5,963 bases of DNA from an uncultured Pseudodesulfovibrio sp. (GTDB taxonomy: Bacteria > Desulfobacterota > Desulfovibrionia > Desulfovibrionales > Desulfovibrionaceae), in contig CAMYLL010000186.1 in assembly GCA_947259235.1 (NCBI GenBank), positions 1 to 5,963 of the forward strand, written 5' to 3'. The notes under the pieces are model-generated. The model did no database searches, was not told the DNA's origin, and saw only the letters and a list, made by a program, of their open reading frames with translations. Made by a program: the position numbers and the translations under genes. Shown in pieces: positions 1-5,688 of this stretch; positions within the stretch are counted from its first letter, which is position 1; each line of letters starts with the position of its first letter.

Positions 1-7
1 CGATTTT

Positions 8-400
8 TTATTGCAAATGCGATTTTACTTTATCCGGGCACATCCCCATAGCGGCATCCAATGCTTCCGTTGAGGTGGGGCGCTCAATTCCAAACCAATC
101 CCCTGCAGGAGTTGTGGCGATTTTCAATACTTCAAAAGCACTACCGCCAACTCGGATCACAATGGTGTCCTGAAGACAATTTGCGTACACTTTCTTCAGG
201 CCACTTTTGGCTTCATCCACCAAGACCATAATGCTATAAAATGACCTGATTTCTCCATTTTTCAGATGCTCTCTGCCCGTGCCCACATGTATCGCTTGCA
301 CATTCTCACAAGATATATCGACCTCGCATGCCAAAGAAGACCCCACGCTCGGCGCCAAACAAACAAAAACGAACGCCAAAATCAAGAATACTCTATTCAT
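8..400 (-). CDS. Small secreted protein of unknown function, possibly SecD P1-head-like
   Basis: A 130-residue protein with a Sec-type signal peptide: basic residue at 3, hydrophobic stretch 4-19, and a likely cleavage after Ala24 (S-L-A before Cys25). The start is the ATG at 398-400, preceded by GAGGAG four bases upstream. The reading frame stays open for another 132 codons upstream, but that part overlaps the opposing amidohydrolase gene and has no ribosome binding site. The mature part has four cysteines (25, 31, 75, 121), so disulfides in the periplasm are plausible. Residues about 54-121 run beta / helix with 'EAKSGLKKVYANC' / beta 'DTIVIRVGG' / 'STEALDAA', a layout that loosely recalls the P1 head subdomain of SecD found in small exported proteins. 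That resemblance is weak and made by eye. GC is about 46 % by hand count, well below its neighbours. Cys25 does not sit in a proper lipobox. I do not recognise a specific family, and the role is unknown. Confidence 0.72.
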   Translation of the reverse strand: MNRVFLILAFVFVCLAPSVGSSLACEVDISCENVQAIHVGTGREHLKNGEIRSFYSIMVLVDEAKSGLKKVYANCLQDTIVIRVGGSAFEVLKIATTPAGDWFGIERPTSTEALDAAMGMCPDKVKSHLQ

Positions 401-438
401 CCCACTCCTCATACACGATTGAACCCAAGATCTCTTGA

Positions 439-460
439 ATGCCAGACCAGATACTGGCAT
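439..460. repeat. Perfect 7-bp inverted repeat, possible operator or leader hairpin
   Basis: ATGCCAG and CTGGCAT form a perfect dyad with an 8-base spacer. It lies 39 bp upstream of the start of the minus-strand secreted-protein gene and 161 bp upstream of the amidohydrolase start, in the divergent intergenic region. Its position suits a regulator binding site or a 5' leader hairpin for the minus gene. No T-run follows it on either strand, so it is not a terminator. I found no convincing sigma-70 promoter next to it. Confidence 0.4.
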
Positions 461-620
461 GGTCCGATATACATGAGACGACGGCACGAGGCAAAGCGTG
501 TCTTGCGCACAAAGGATGGTCGCGTCGATTGCATGTACGGCTGCCATGACGCGGTCTAACCGGAGCCGCCGACTTACGACGCCCAATTCTCTAAACCTAA
601 GGCTCGGCGAGAGGCTGTAT

Positions 621-1736
621 ATGACCATGACGCGACGTGAGATGTTACAGGCGATGGGGCTGGCGGCTGCGGCCACCGCCATCAGCCCAGGGGCTGCGTT
701 GTCCAAGACCATGCCCAACGCCCCAAAGGGAGGCCTCATCAAAAGCGATGCCCACTGCCACGTGGTGGACTTCATCCAGGGCAGTGAGGGGCTCAAAAGT
801 CTGATCGGGCATATGGATCAGGCCGGAGTGGCGCACTGCCAGATCATGGGCCTGCCTGTGACCAAAAAGTGGGACAGGATTGATCGTCAACCTCCAACCT
901 ATTATCTCGACAATGATTCCCGGGTCTATTTTTACGGCTCCACGGACGTGGACGTGGCCAGAGCGTATCAGGCACTGCCCGCGTCCGAACGCGGACGGCT
1001 CCACCCGTTCCTGTGCGGATTCAATCCCACCGACCAGTACGCCATAAACCACATACGACGAATGTTCGACTGGTTCCCCGACGTCTGGCAAGGCATCGGC
1101 GAAATCATGCTGCGCCACGACGACCTCACGGCCCTAACCTTGGGCGAAACAGCCACAGCCGACCATCCGGCTCTGGATCCGGTCTATGCTTTTGCAGCCC
1201 GTCGCAACCTGCCGGTCCAGTTGCATTCCAATGTCGGCAACAAGCGACTCAAGGAGCCGGTGTATCTCTATGAAGTGGAAAACGCCCTCGCCAAGCACCC
1301 TGAGACCACAATCATCCTGGCTCACGCCGGGGTGTCCCGGTCGTTCTCCATTCCCACCATCGCGGCCGACATCAAGGGGCTGATGACCCGCCGCCCCAAC
1401 CTGTGGATCGACCTGTCCTGGGTGGTCTATGAGGAATGCGTGGCCCCGGGCGGCCATGTGGACGAGCGCTGGATCGAGTTGGTCGAGGAGTTTCCCCGGC
1501 GGGTCATGATCGGCACGGACATGATCGGCCACTGGGCGGACTACGCGACCGCCATCGGCAAGTACTACCCCTTCCTGGCCAAGTTGCGGCCAGAGACCGC
1601 TGTGGGGGTAGCCAGCAGCAACTTCATGGATCTGGTCGGCCCAAAGCCCTCCCCGACCGTGACCGAGCCTGCGACGGGAGAGCCGCCCATGCTGCAACGC
1701 CTGTCCCTGTTGTCCTCGGACGTGGTCAAGGCATGA
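621..1736 (+). CDS. Tat-exported metal-dependent amidohydrolase (Amidohydro_2 / TIM-barrel type)
   Basis: A 371-residue protein of the amidohydrolase superfamily, which hydrolyses C-N, C-O or C-C bonds (or decarboxylates) using one or two metal ions in a TIM barrel. The substrate cannot be read from sequence. The expected metal-ligand set is visible: H45-x-H47 in 'DAHCHVVD' at the end of strand 1, E161 in 'GIGEIM', H202 in 'LHSNVG', H235 in 'LAHAGVS' and D300 in 'IGTDMIG'. The C-terminal 'GVASSNFMDLVG' matches the closing helix common in Amidohydro_2 proteins. The N terminus reads T-R-R-E-M-L followed by an Ala-rich hydrophobic segment (residues 11-27), a twin-arginine signal, so the folded enzyme is probably exported to the periplasm. 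The start at 621 is chosen because GAGAGG lies six bases upstream and it places the RR pair at residues 5-6; earlier in-frame codons back to 498 lack a good site. The gene is monocistronic, with a hairpin terminator about 30 bp after the stop. Confidence 0.9.
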   Translation: MTMTRREMLQAMGLAAAATAISPGAALSKTMPNAPKGGLIKSDAHCHVVDFIQGSEGLKSLIGHMDQAGVAHCQIMGLPVTKKWDRIDRQPPTYYLDNDSRVYFYGSTDVDVARAYQALPASERGRLHPFLCGFNPTDQYAINHIRRMFDWFPDVWQGIGEIMLRHDDLTALTLGETATADHPALDPVYAFAARRNLPVQLHSNVGNKRLKEPVYLYEVENALAKHPETTIILAHAGVSRSFSIPTIAADIKGLMTRRPNLWIDLSWVVYEECVAPGGHVDERWIELVEEFPRRVMIGTDMIGHWADYATAIGKYYPFLAKLRPETAVGVASSNFMDLVGPKPSPTVTEPATGEPPMLQRLSLLSSDVVKA

Positions 1737-1765
1737 CGGGCAGTTGCGCACTCGGGCCGTTGGCG

Positions 1766-1791
1766 CTTTTCGCGCATTGCGCGAAAGTTTT
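1766..1791 (+). terminator. Rho-independent terminator after the amidohydrolase gene
   Basis: TTTCGCGC and GCGCGAAA pair as an 8-bp stem around a three-base loop (ATT). A G and then TTTT follow. It starts about 30 bp past the amidohydrolase stop, in the correct orientation. The T-run is short, so termination may be partial. The A-rich side of the stem is followed by AAAAG-type sequence on the other strand, so it is less convincing in the minus direction. Confidence 0.65.
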
Positions 1792-2067
1792 CCAAATGGC
1801 GACAACTTGGGAGTGGACAGTGGCCCAACATAATGGACCCACTTCAGTTCCCCCACAGAGATGTGTGGGAGAGTAATAAAGTTGTTATATCCAACGACCA
1901 TGCCCCCCGGCATTGCCGGGAGCTTTCATTGATGCTCGTTGCGCTTGCGCCTGGCGGCGGCATTATGTAGCAGTTGTCGAGCCAAGACACCCGCCAACGA
2001 CGGCGAGCACGAAAGAAGCGGCCCGCGCGGGATACTCCGGAGCGGGCCGATCCATGAGGAGCGTCAC
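1792..2067. other. Non-coding stretch with several hairpins and an IS-end-like segment
   Basis: No credible gene is seen here. At 1812-1848 the motif TGGAC occurs twice, 20 bp apart, in a segment that reads like the terminal region of an insertion sequence, but no transposase is present. At 1852-1869 CCCACA pairs with TGTGGG around a six-base loop. At 1906-1920 CCCGGC pairs with GCCGGG around ATT and is followed by AGCTTTC, which looks like a weak or decayed terminator. The last 48 bases hold the leader hairpin and ribosome binding site of the DUF2721 gene. Confidence 0.5.
2020..2048 (+). repeat. GC-rich stem-loop in the leader of the DUF2721 gene
   Basis: GGCCCGC (2020-2026) pairs perfectly with GCGGGCC (2042-2048). 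An inner CGG/CCG pairing (2028-2030 with 2037-2039) extends the structure. It ends eight bases before the GAGGAG ribosome binding site at 2056-2061, so it may affect mRNA stability or ribosome access. There is no T-run after it, which argues against a terminator. Confidence 0.5.
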
Positions 2068-2460
2068 ATGCAGATCTCAGTCACCACGCCGGCCCTGCTG
2101 TTTCCGGCTATTTCGCTGTTCATGCTGGCCTATACCAACAGGTTCCTGTCCCTGGGCGCGCGCATCCGCACCCTGCACGACCACTACCGGCGCGAGCAGG
2201 ACGACTCCATCCGCAAGCAGATCGAGAACCTGCGCGTCCGGGTCCACATGATCCGCCGCATGCAGGGCTATGGCGTGCTCTCCATGCTCACCTGCATCTT
2301 CGCCATGGTCTGCCTCTTTCAGGAATGGGAACTCGTCGGCGCCGCGCTCTTCGGCCTCAGCCTGCTCTTCCTCGTCATCTCCCTGTGGATATCCTTTCTG
2401 GAAATCCGTATCTCGGTCCGCGCCCTGGACATCCTGCTGGCGGACATAGAAAAAGACTAG
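2068..2460 (+). CDS. DUF2721 family small integral membrane protein
   Basis: A 130-residue protein that I recognise as the DUF2721 family, conserved bacterial membrane proteins of unknown function that are usually about this length. The signature start 'TTPALLFPAISLFMLAYTNRF' (residues 6-26) forms the first hydrophobic segment and ends in the conserved Y-T-N-R-F. A charged, helical cytoplasmic-type region follows (about 27-65, rich in Arg with 'IRKQIENLRVRVHMIRRMQ'). Two further membrane segments lie at about 66-84 and 88-109, and the tail is short and acidic ('LLADIEKD'). The ATG at 2068 is chosen because GAGGAG lies six bases upstream and the family's conserved N terminus begins there; the frame is open back to 1939 but that part is not family-like. 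The gene stands alone and is convergent with the solute-binding-protein gene across a 66-bp gap in which I see no good terminator. Confidence 0.87.
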   Translation: MQISVTTPALLFPAISLFMLAYTNRFLSLGARIRTLHDHYRREQDDSIRKQIENLRVRVHMIRRMQGYGVLSMLTCIFAMVCLFQEWELVGAALFGLSLLFLVISLWISFLEIRISVRALDILLADIEKD

Positions 2461-2526
2461 CGTCGGACCGCGCGCTTTATCAGACTCGGGAACTCGGCTC
2501 TCCCAATATAATGGAATGGGTTCGCG

Positions 2527-3306
2527 TCAGTATGCGGTTTCGCGTTTGAGCGCCTCAAGAAGTCCCTCGTAGAACCTCTCCGCCTGCAGGCTCGCGATCG
2601 CCCGCCGCAGCTTGTCCCTGACCTCTTCGGGCAGACCCTTTCGGACAAAGGCCCAGTCGTCACGAGTCTCGACGAGAATCACCGCGCCGAACTCATTGGG
2701 GGAGTATTCCAGCTTCTTCATCCAGTAATAATACGCAGGCTCCGAGAAGACGCCCCCGTCCACGGACGGACGGTCGTGAAGCATCCTGAGCATGCTCTTG
2801 TAATTCTTCACCCGGTAAATGCTCTCCGGCCAGCCTTTCAAGGCGGGATACGACGTATCCAGTATGTACATGAGCCTCTTGCCCCTGAGATCGTCGAATG
2901 AATGAATCCCGGAATGCTTCGTGGTCCCGACGACCACGTTCATCCTGTTCAGGATCATCAGCCGGTCGCCCGCCGCCAGCGCCTCGTCGTGTGGCTGTGC
3001 CGTGATCATGTCGAGCTGGCCGCCCTCAAGCATGTCCAGCGTCCGGGCAAAGGGAATGATCTCATTGGTGAACCGCAGACCTGTCCGCTCGCCAATGGCC
3101 TGCTGGTACTCATAGACAAGTCCGTGCCTGCTCCCGTCCGGGTCTTCCCAGCCGTAGGGGTGCAGTTCCAGCGTCCCGAAACGCAGCTCGGGCTGGCCTT
3201 CGTCGGCAACGGCACACCACGGGGTGAAGACCATCCCGAACACAACCGCAAGCCAGAGCATGCATGGCACAATGCGGTACAACGGACACACTGAAAACGG
3301 ATTCAT
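2527..3306 (-). CDS. Periplasmic solute-binding protein (SBP_bac_3 type), stand-alone
   Basis: A 259-residue exported protein of the family-3 solute-binding fold, normally the periplasmic receptor of amino-acid ABC importers. The signal peptide spans residues 1-34: hydrophobic core at about 12-30 and likely cleavage after A-V-A, before Asp35. The mature domain opens with 'LRFGTLELHPYGWEDPDGSRHGLVYEYQQAIGERTGLRF', the usual first strand and helix. It continues with 'LEGGQLDMITA' (95-102), the hinge region 'IHSFDDLRGKRLMYI' (134-148), the 'VDGGVFSEPAYYYW' segment (182-195) and the terminal 'DDWAFVRKGLPEEVRDKL' (216-233). The start is the ATG at 3304-3306, with AGGA only three bases upstream, which is rather close. 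A TTG at 3322-3324 is also open but lacks a better site. No permease or ATPase gene is adjacent, so the partner is encoded elsewhere or the protein acts as a sensor. The ligand cannot be read from sequence. Confidence 0.86.
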   Translation of the reverse strand: MNPFSVCPLYRIVPCMLWLAVVFGMVFTPWCAVADEGQPELRFGTLELHPYGWEDPDGSRHGLVYEYQQAIGERTGLRFTNEIIPFARTLDMLEGGQLDMITAQPHDEALAAGDRLMILNRMNVVVGTTKHSGIHSFDDLRGKRLMYILDTSYPALKGWPESIYRVKNYKSMLRMLHDRPSVDGGVFSEPAYYYWMKKLEYSPNEFGAVILVETRDDWAFVRKGLPEEVRDKLRRAIASLQAERFYEGLLEALKRETAY

Positions 3307-3353
3307 GCTTCCTACATAGTGCAATTCCAGGGTCGTTCATAGATATAATCATA

Positions 3354-3427
3354 ACGGATCGACGTAAATCCGTCGTTTCTTCCCGGCATGAGCCGGTCGA
3401 TCAACCCTCTTTTGCGCAGAACGCAAA
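3354..3427. other. Three tandem stem-loops; possible small RNA or structured leader
   Basis: Three perfect inverted repeats follow each other: ACGGAT/ATCCGT (3354-3359 and 3368-3373), CCGGC/GCCGG (3383-3387 and 3392-3396) and TTTGCG/CGCAAA (3411-3416 and 3422-3427). On the plus strand they sit between a perfect TATAAT (3344-3349) and the terminator at 3450-3477, which would define an RNA of about 120 nt. On the minus strand they would lie in the promoter or 5' leader of the solute-binding-protein gene. No good -35 box was found for the plus reading. The strand and the function are unresolved. Confidence 0.4.
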
Positions 3428-3443
3428 CCGTCCTGAGGCCACG

Positions 3444-3477
3444 AAAAAAGCCCCGGACAAGCATCCGGGGCCTTTTT
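3444..3477 (-). terminator. Strong Rho-independent terminator, probably bidirectional
   Basis: GCCCCGGA (3450-3457) and TCCGGGGC (3464-3471) form a perfect 8-bp stem with a six-base loop. On the minus strand a run of six T (3449-3444) follows directly, ending the transcript of the membrane-anchored protein gene whose stop is 27 bp away. On the plus strand one C and then TTTTT (3473-3477) follow, so it could also stop a plus-strand transcript crossing 3354-3450. Confidence 0.93.
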
Positions 3478-3497
3478 GATATATCTTCAGCAGAAAT

Positions 3498-3986
3498 CTA
3501 GATGTACAGGCACTTGAAGTCCTGCTTGACGTCCGGGAATTTCTTGAACTGCTCGTATTCTCTGGCGGCCTTGGACATGTAGAGGACCATCTGGGGGACC
3601 AGATCGGCCCGCGCCACCTTCCGGCTCCATGAGCGAACCTCGCACTCTCCGTTGGTCTCGAGCACCATGGCCCAGACCAGAACGGTCTTGTCGTCAATTG
3701 TGCCGGACAGACTCTTGGCGTCCAGAAAGAGTCCTATCTGGGTAAACGTATCCTTGTGCTCCTCAACTGCCCGATTGATCTTCACGACCTCATTGCGGGA
3801 CAGGGCGAGCGCTTCAAGCTTCACGGTCCCCTTGACCGAGACAAGCCCGGAGAGTCCGTCGCTGGGGACCTTTTCCCCGGTGAACACGCCTGTGCTGAAC
3901 GCGACGACACTCCCCAGAGCAATCAAGAGCACAAGCACAACACCGAACACATGAGACTGGGTAAACCCATTGGCATTCTTCGTCAT
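3498..3986 (-). CDS. Membrane-anchored protein of unknown function
   Basis: A 162-residue protein with a short N terminus (MTKNANGFTQSH), one hydrophobic helix at about 13-31 and a soluble domain of about 130 residues that is probably periplasmic. The helix is not followed by a clear signal-peptidase site, so it is likely a membrane anchor. The soluble part alternates strands and helices: 'GLVSVKGTVKLEALAL' (47-62), 'VVKINRAVEEHKDTFTQIGLFLDAK' (67-91) and 'KTVLVWAMVLETNGECEVRSWSRK' (100-123). It contains two cysteines (115, 159) that could form a disulfide. I do not recognise the family. The ATG at 3984-3986 is chosen. A GAGG lies 11 bases upstream, a little far, and an in-frame TTG at 4020-4022 would add 12 residues but has no better site. 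A strong terminator follows the stop, and the gene is divergent from the HD-GYP gene. Confidence 0.75.
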   Translation of the reverse strand: MTKNANGFTQSHVFGVVLVLLIALGSVVAFSTGVFTGEKVPSDGLSGLVSVKGTVKLEALALSRNEVVKINRAVEEHKDTFTQIGLFLDAKSLSGTIDDKTVLVWAMVLETNGECEVRSWSRKVARADLVPQMVLYMSKAAREYEQFKKFPDVKQDFKCLYI

Positions 3987-4094
3987 CGAATCTACAACCT
4001 CAAAAATACCTAATATTTTCAACCGCCAAACCTGTGGATATCTTTATCAGTCGGCAGACGTAAAACAATTGCACAGCCTTGGCAATGGCCGAAA

Positions 4095-4113
4095 CGGGCG
4101 AATTTTTCGCCCG
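4095..4113. repeat. Perfect 8-bp inverted repeat in the divergent intergenic region
   Basis: CGGGCGAA pairs with TTCGCCCG around a three-base loop (TTT). Neither side is followed by a T-run longer than three, so it is a poor terminator. It lies between two divergent genes, 109 bp from one start and 239 bp from the other. That fits a shared operator or a structured leader, or a leftover terminator. The evidence is the symmetry only. Confidence 0.45.
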
Positions 4114-4207
4114 GATGTCCAACTGGTTCATTTTCAAAAATCTTTTATTTTAAACAATGTCCTTTTTTTTTGCAAGCGAGAATCCTTTTACCCTCAGTAA
4201 CCACTGT

Positions 4208-4236
4208 TTGACATCCGCTCTCCTGATCCACATTCG
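4208..4236 (+). promoter_or_regulatory. Possible promoter of the HD-GYP gene (perfect -35, poor -10)
   Basis: A perfect TTGACA stands at 4208-4213, downstream of an AT-rich block that could act as an UP-like element. At the normal 17-bp spacing the -10 position reads CATTCG, which matches the consensus poorly. If used, the mRNA would carry a leader of about 110 nt before the ATG at 4352. The match to one box could be chance, or the promoter may need an activator. Confidence 0.3.
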
Positions 4237-4351
4237 CGTGCCGTCCGCTCCCTGCCAGTCTCGCTACCCGCCCTTCCAGTGCGCCCCGCGCCGCACCCCG
4301 CTGCGGCCGTCCCAAAGTCCAAAGTTGTTGTGGCTTCCGAGGCGATGAGCT

Positions 4352-5635
4352 ATGTTCACAGCACATATGATCGACGCACACATGCCCGAATACCGCATTT
4401 CGGTAGACCAGCTCCGTCCGGGAGTATTCATCAGACTGGAAAGAACCAGCTGGTTCGATCATCCTTTTCTATTCAACAGCTTCAAAATCAAGGACGCCCA
4501 GCAGATAGCCCTGCTCAAGAGCTTGGGCGTTCTCGAAGTGATCTGCATCCCCGAGCGGTGTGACGTTCTCCCCGCACGCAAGGAGACGGGGTCGGGAACG
4601 ACCGTGGATATGAATCTGGCCCCGGGAACCCTCGACCATCTCTGGGAAATCAAACGGGAACGGACGCGGCGCCTGCGGGAAAAGAAACAACGGATAGCCG
4701 TGTGCGAGGAACAATTCACCCTGTGCGTCAAAACCTTTGAAGCCATCCTCAACGGCGTCTCCGTTGGAAGACAGGAAGCCGGGCAGGAGGCCATCGCCTT
4801 TGTGGACAGGCTGTGCAGACTGTTTCTCGAAGACGTGGAGTCAACCCTCCATCTCATGAACGTGGTGGATCAGGGCGAGGCCGCCTACTCCCACCCCATG
4901 AACGTGGCCGTGCTTTCCCTGATGGTCGGACGCGAGGCGAACCTCTCGCCGGAAGAAATGATAGCCCTGGGCCTCGGCGCGCTGTTCCACGACGTGGGCA
5001 AGGCCGGACTGCCCAAAAAGCTGCTCAGAAAACGCGGCGAGTTGACCAGACCGGAGCAGGAGCTCATCGCCCGCCACTCGGAGACCGGCGCCGACATGCT
5101 GGCAGCCCTTCCGCTCATCCCACAGGCCGCAGTCCGCATAGTGGGCCAGCACCATGAGCGGATGGACGGCTCCGGCACTCCCAACAATCTCAAGGGTGAC
5201 GCCATCTACCGGCTGGCACGCATCGTGGCCATTGCCGACGCATACGACAATCACTGCAACACGCAGGACGCGGACCAGTCCCTGACCCCATACCTTGCGC
5301 TCTCATACATGTTCGGCCAACAGAAGCTGCTCTTCGACGTGGAGCTGCTCGCTCTCTTCATCCGCTGCCTGGGGGTCTATCCGCCCGGAACCGTTGTCGA
5401 GCTGACCAACGGCGCGGTGGGCATGGTCATGTCCGTCAACCCGAAAAACCAGCTCAATCCCAGCGTGGTCCTCTACGATCCCGACGTCCCCAAGAAGGAG
5501 GCGCTCATAGTGGACCTGGCCGACGAGGCTGACCTGCGCGTGGAAAAATCAATCCGACTGTCGCACCTGCCCCAACCAATCATCGAATACCTTTCGCCCC
5601 GCACGCGGATCACCTATTTCGTCGAGCAGAAGTAA
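4352..5635 (+). CDS. DUF3391 / HD-GYP domain protein, probable cyclic-di-GMP phosphodiesterase
   Basis: A 427-residue cytoplasmic protein with no signal or membrane segment. Residues about 14-75 ('YRISVDQLRPGVFIRL...IKDAQQIALLKSLGVLEVICIP') match the DUF3391 domain that commonly precedes HD-GYP domains. A basic, probably helical linker follows at 97-118. The HD-GYP domain spans about 155-340: H181, H213-D214-V-G-K217, 'RHSETG' with H242, H267-H268-E269, D272-G-S-G-T-P and D296. HD-GYP enzymes hydrolyse cyclic-di-GMP and so influence motility, biofilm or virulence-type behaviour. Here the signature Tyr is Thr276, giving GTP instead of GYP, and the motif after D296 reads 'AYDNHCN' rather than the usual 'vyDALTS'. 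The main metal ligands are kept, so activity is likely but not certain. A C-terminal 'GVYPPGTVVELTNGAVGMV' region, often found with this architecture, follows. The ATG at 4352 has GAGG nine bases upstream. There is no receiver domain, so its input is unknown. Confidence 0.93.
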   Translation: MFTAHMIDAHMPEYRISVDQLRPGVFIRLERTSWFDHPFLFNSFKIKDAQQIALLKSLGVLEVICIPERCDVLPARKETGSGTTVDMNLAPGTLDHLWEIKRERTRRLREKKQRIAVCEEQFTLCVKTFEAILNGVSVGRQEAGQEAIAFVDRLCRLFLEDVESTLHLMNVVDQGEAAYSHPMNVAVLSLMVGREANLSPEEMIALGLGALFHDVGKAGLPKKLLRKRGELTRPEQELIARHSETGADMLAALPLIPQAAVRIVGQHHERMDGSGTPNNLKGDAIYRLARIVAIADAYDNHCNTQDADQSLTPYLALSYMFGQQKLLFDVELLALFIRCLGVYPPGTVVELTNGAVGMVMSVNPKNQLNPSVVLYDPDVPKKEALIVDLADEADLRVEKSIRLSHLPQPIIEYLSPRTRITYFVEQK

Positions 5636-5660
5636 CGGGAATCCTCGTTCCGATCCAAAC

Positions 5661-5688
5661 AAGCCGTCCGAGACCAGGACGGCTTTTT
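5661..5688 (+). terminator. Rho-independent terminator of the HD-GYP gene
   Basis: AAGCCGTCC pairs with GGACGGCTT around a seven-base loop, giving a 9-bp stem that runs straight into TTTTT (5684-5688). It begins 26 bp after the stop codon and in the right orientation. The AA before the stem gives only a weak tail on the other strand, so it is mainly one-directional. Confidence 0.93.

Larger units (their letters stand above)
3987..4351. other. Divergent intergenic region of about 365 bp
   Basis: No gene is seen. Near the minus gene the sequence is AT-rich, as expected of a promoter. A perfect hairpin lies at 4095-4113. From 4131 to 4195 the sequence is strongly AT-rich, with an ATTTTAAA-type stretch and a run of nine T. 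From about 4237 to 4330 the plus strand becomes C-rich and G-poor, which would form a long leader ahead of the HD-GYP gene. The ribosome binding site GAGG at 4339-4342 closes the region. Confidence 0.6.

Noticed and set aside
401..796. Upstream extension of the minus-strand secreted-protein frame to 796
   Set aside because: The extension overlaps the opposing amidohydrolase gene, has no ribosome binding site at its start, and would bury the clear signal peptide that begins at 400.
1733..1876. 48-codon frame starting at an ATG overlapping the amidohydrolase stop
   Set aside because: It runs straight through the terminator hairpin, has no spaced ribosome binding site and no recognisable protein features.
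1134..1913. Long open frame on the minus strand opposite the amidohydrolase gene
   Set aside because: It is a shadow caused by high GC in the third codon position; the plus-strand frame has a full set of catalytic residues.
2507..2512. Perfect TATAAT in the convergent gap between the DUF2721 and solute-binding-protein genes
   Set aside because: There is no matching -35 box, and a plus-strand promoter here would only drive antisense transcription into the neighbouring gene. It is probably chance in a short AT-rich patch.
2902..3294. Plus-strand open frame opposite the solute-binding-protein gene
   Set aside because: It lacks a ribosome binding site and domain features, while the minus strand carries a signal peptide and the family pattern.
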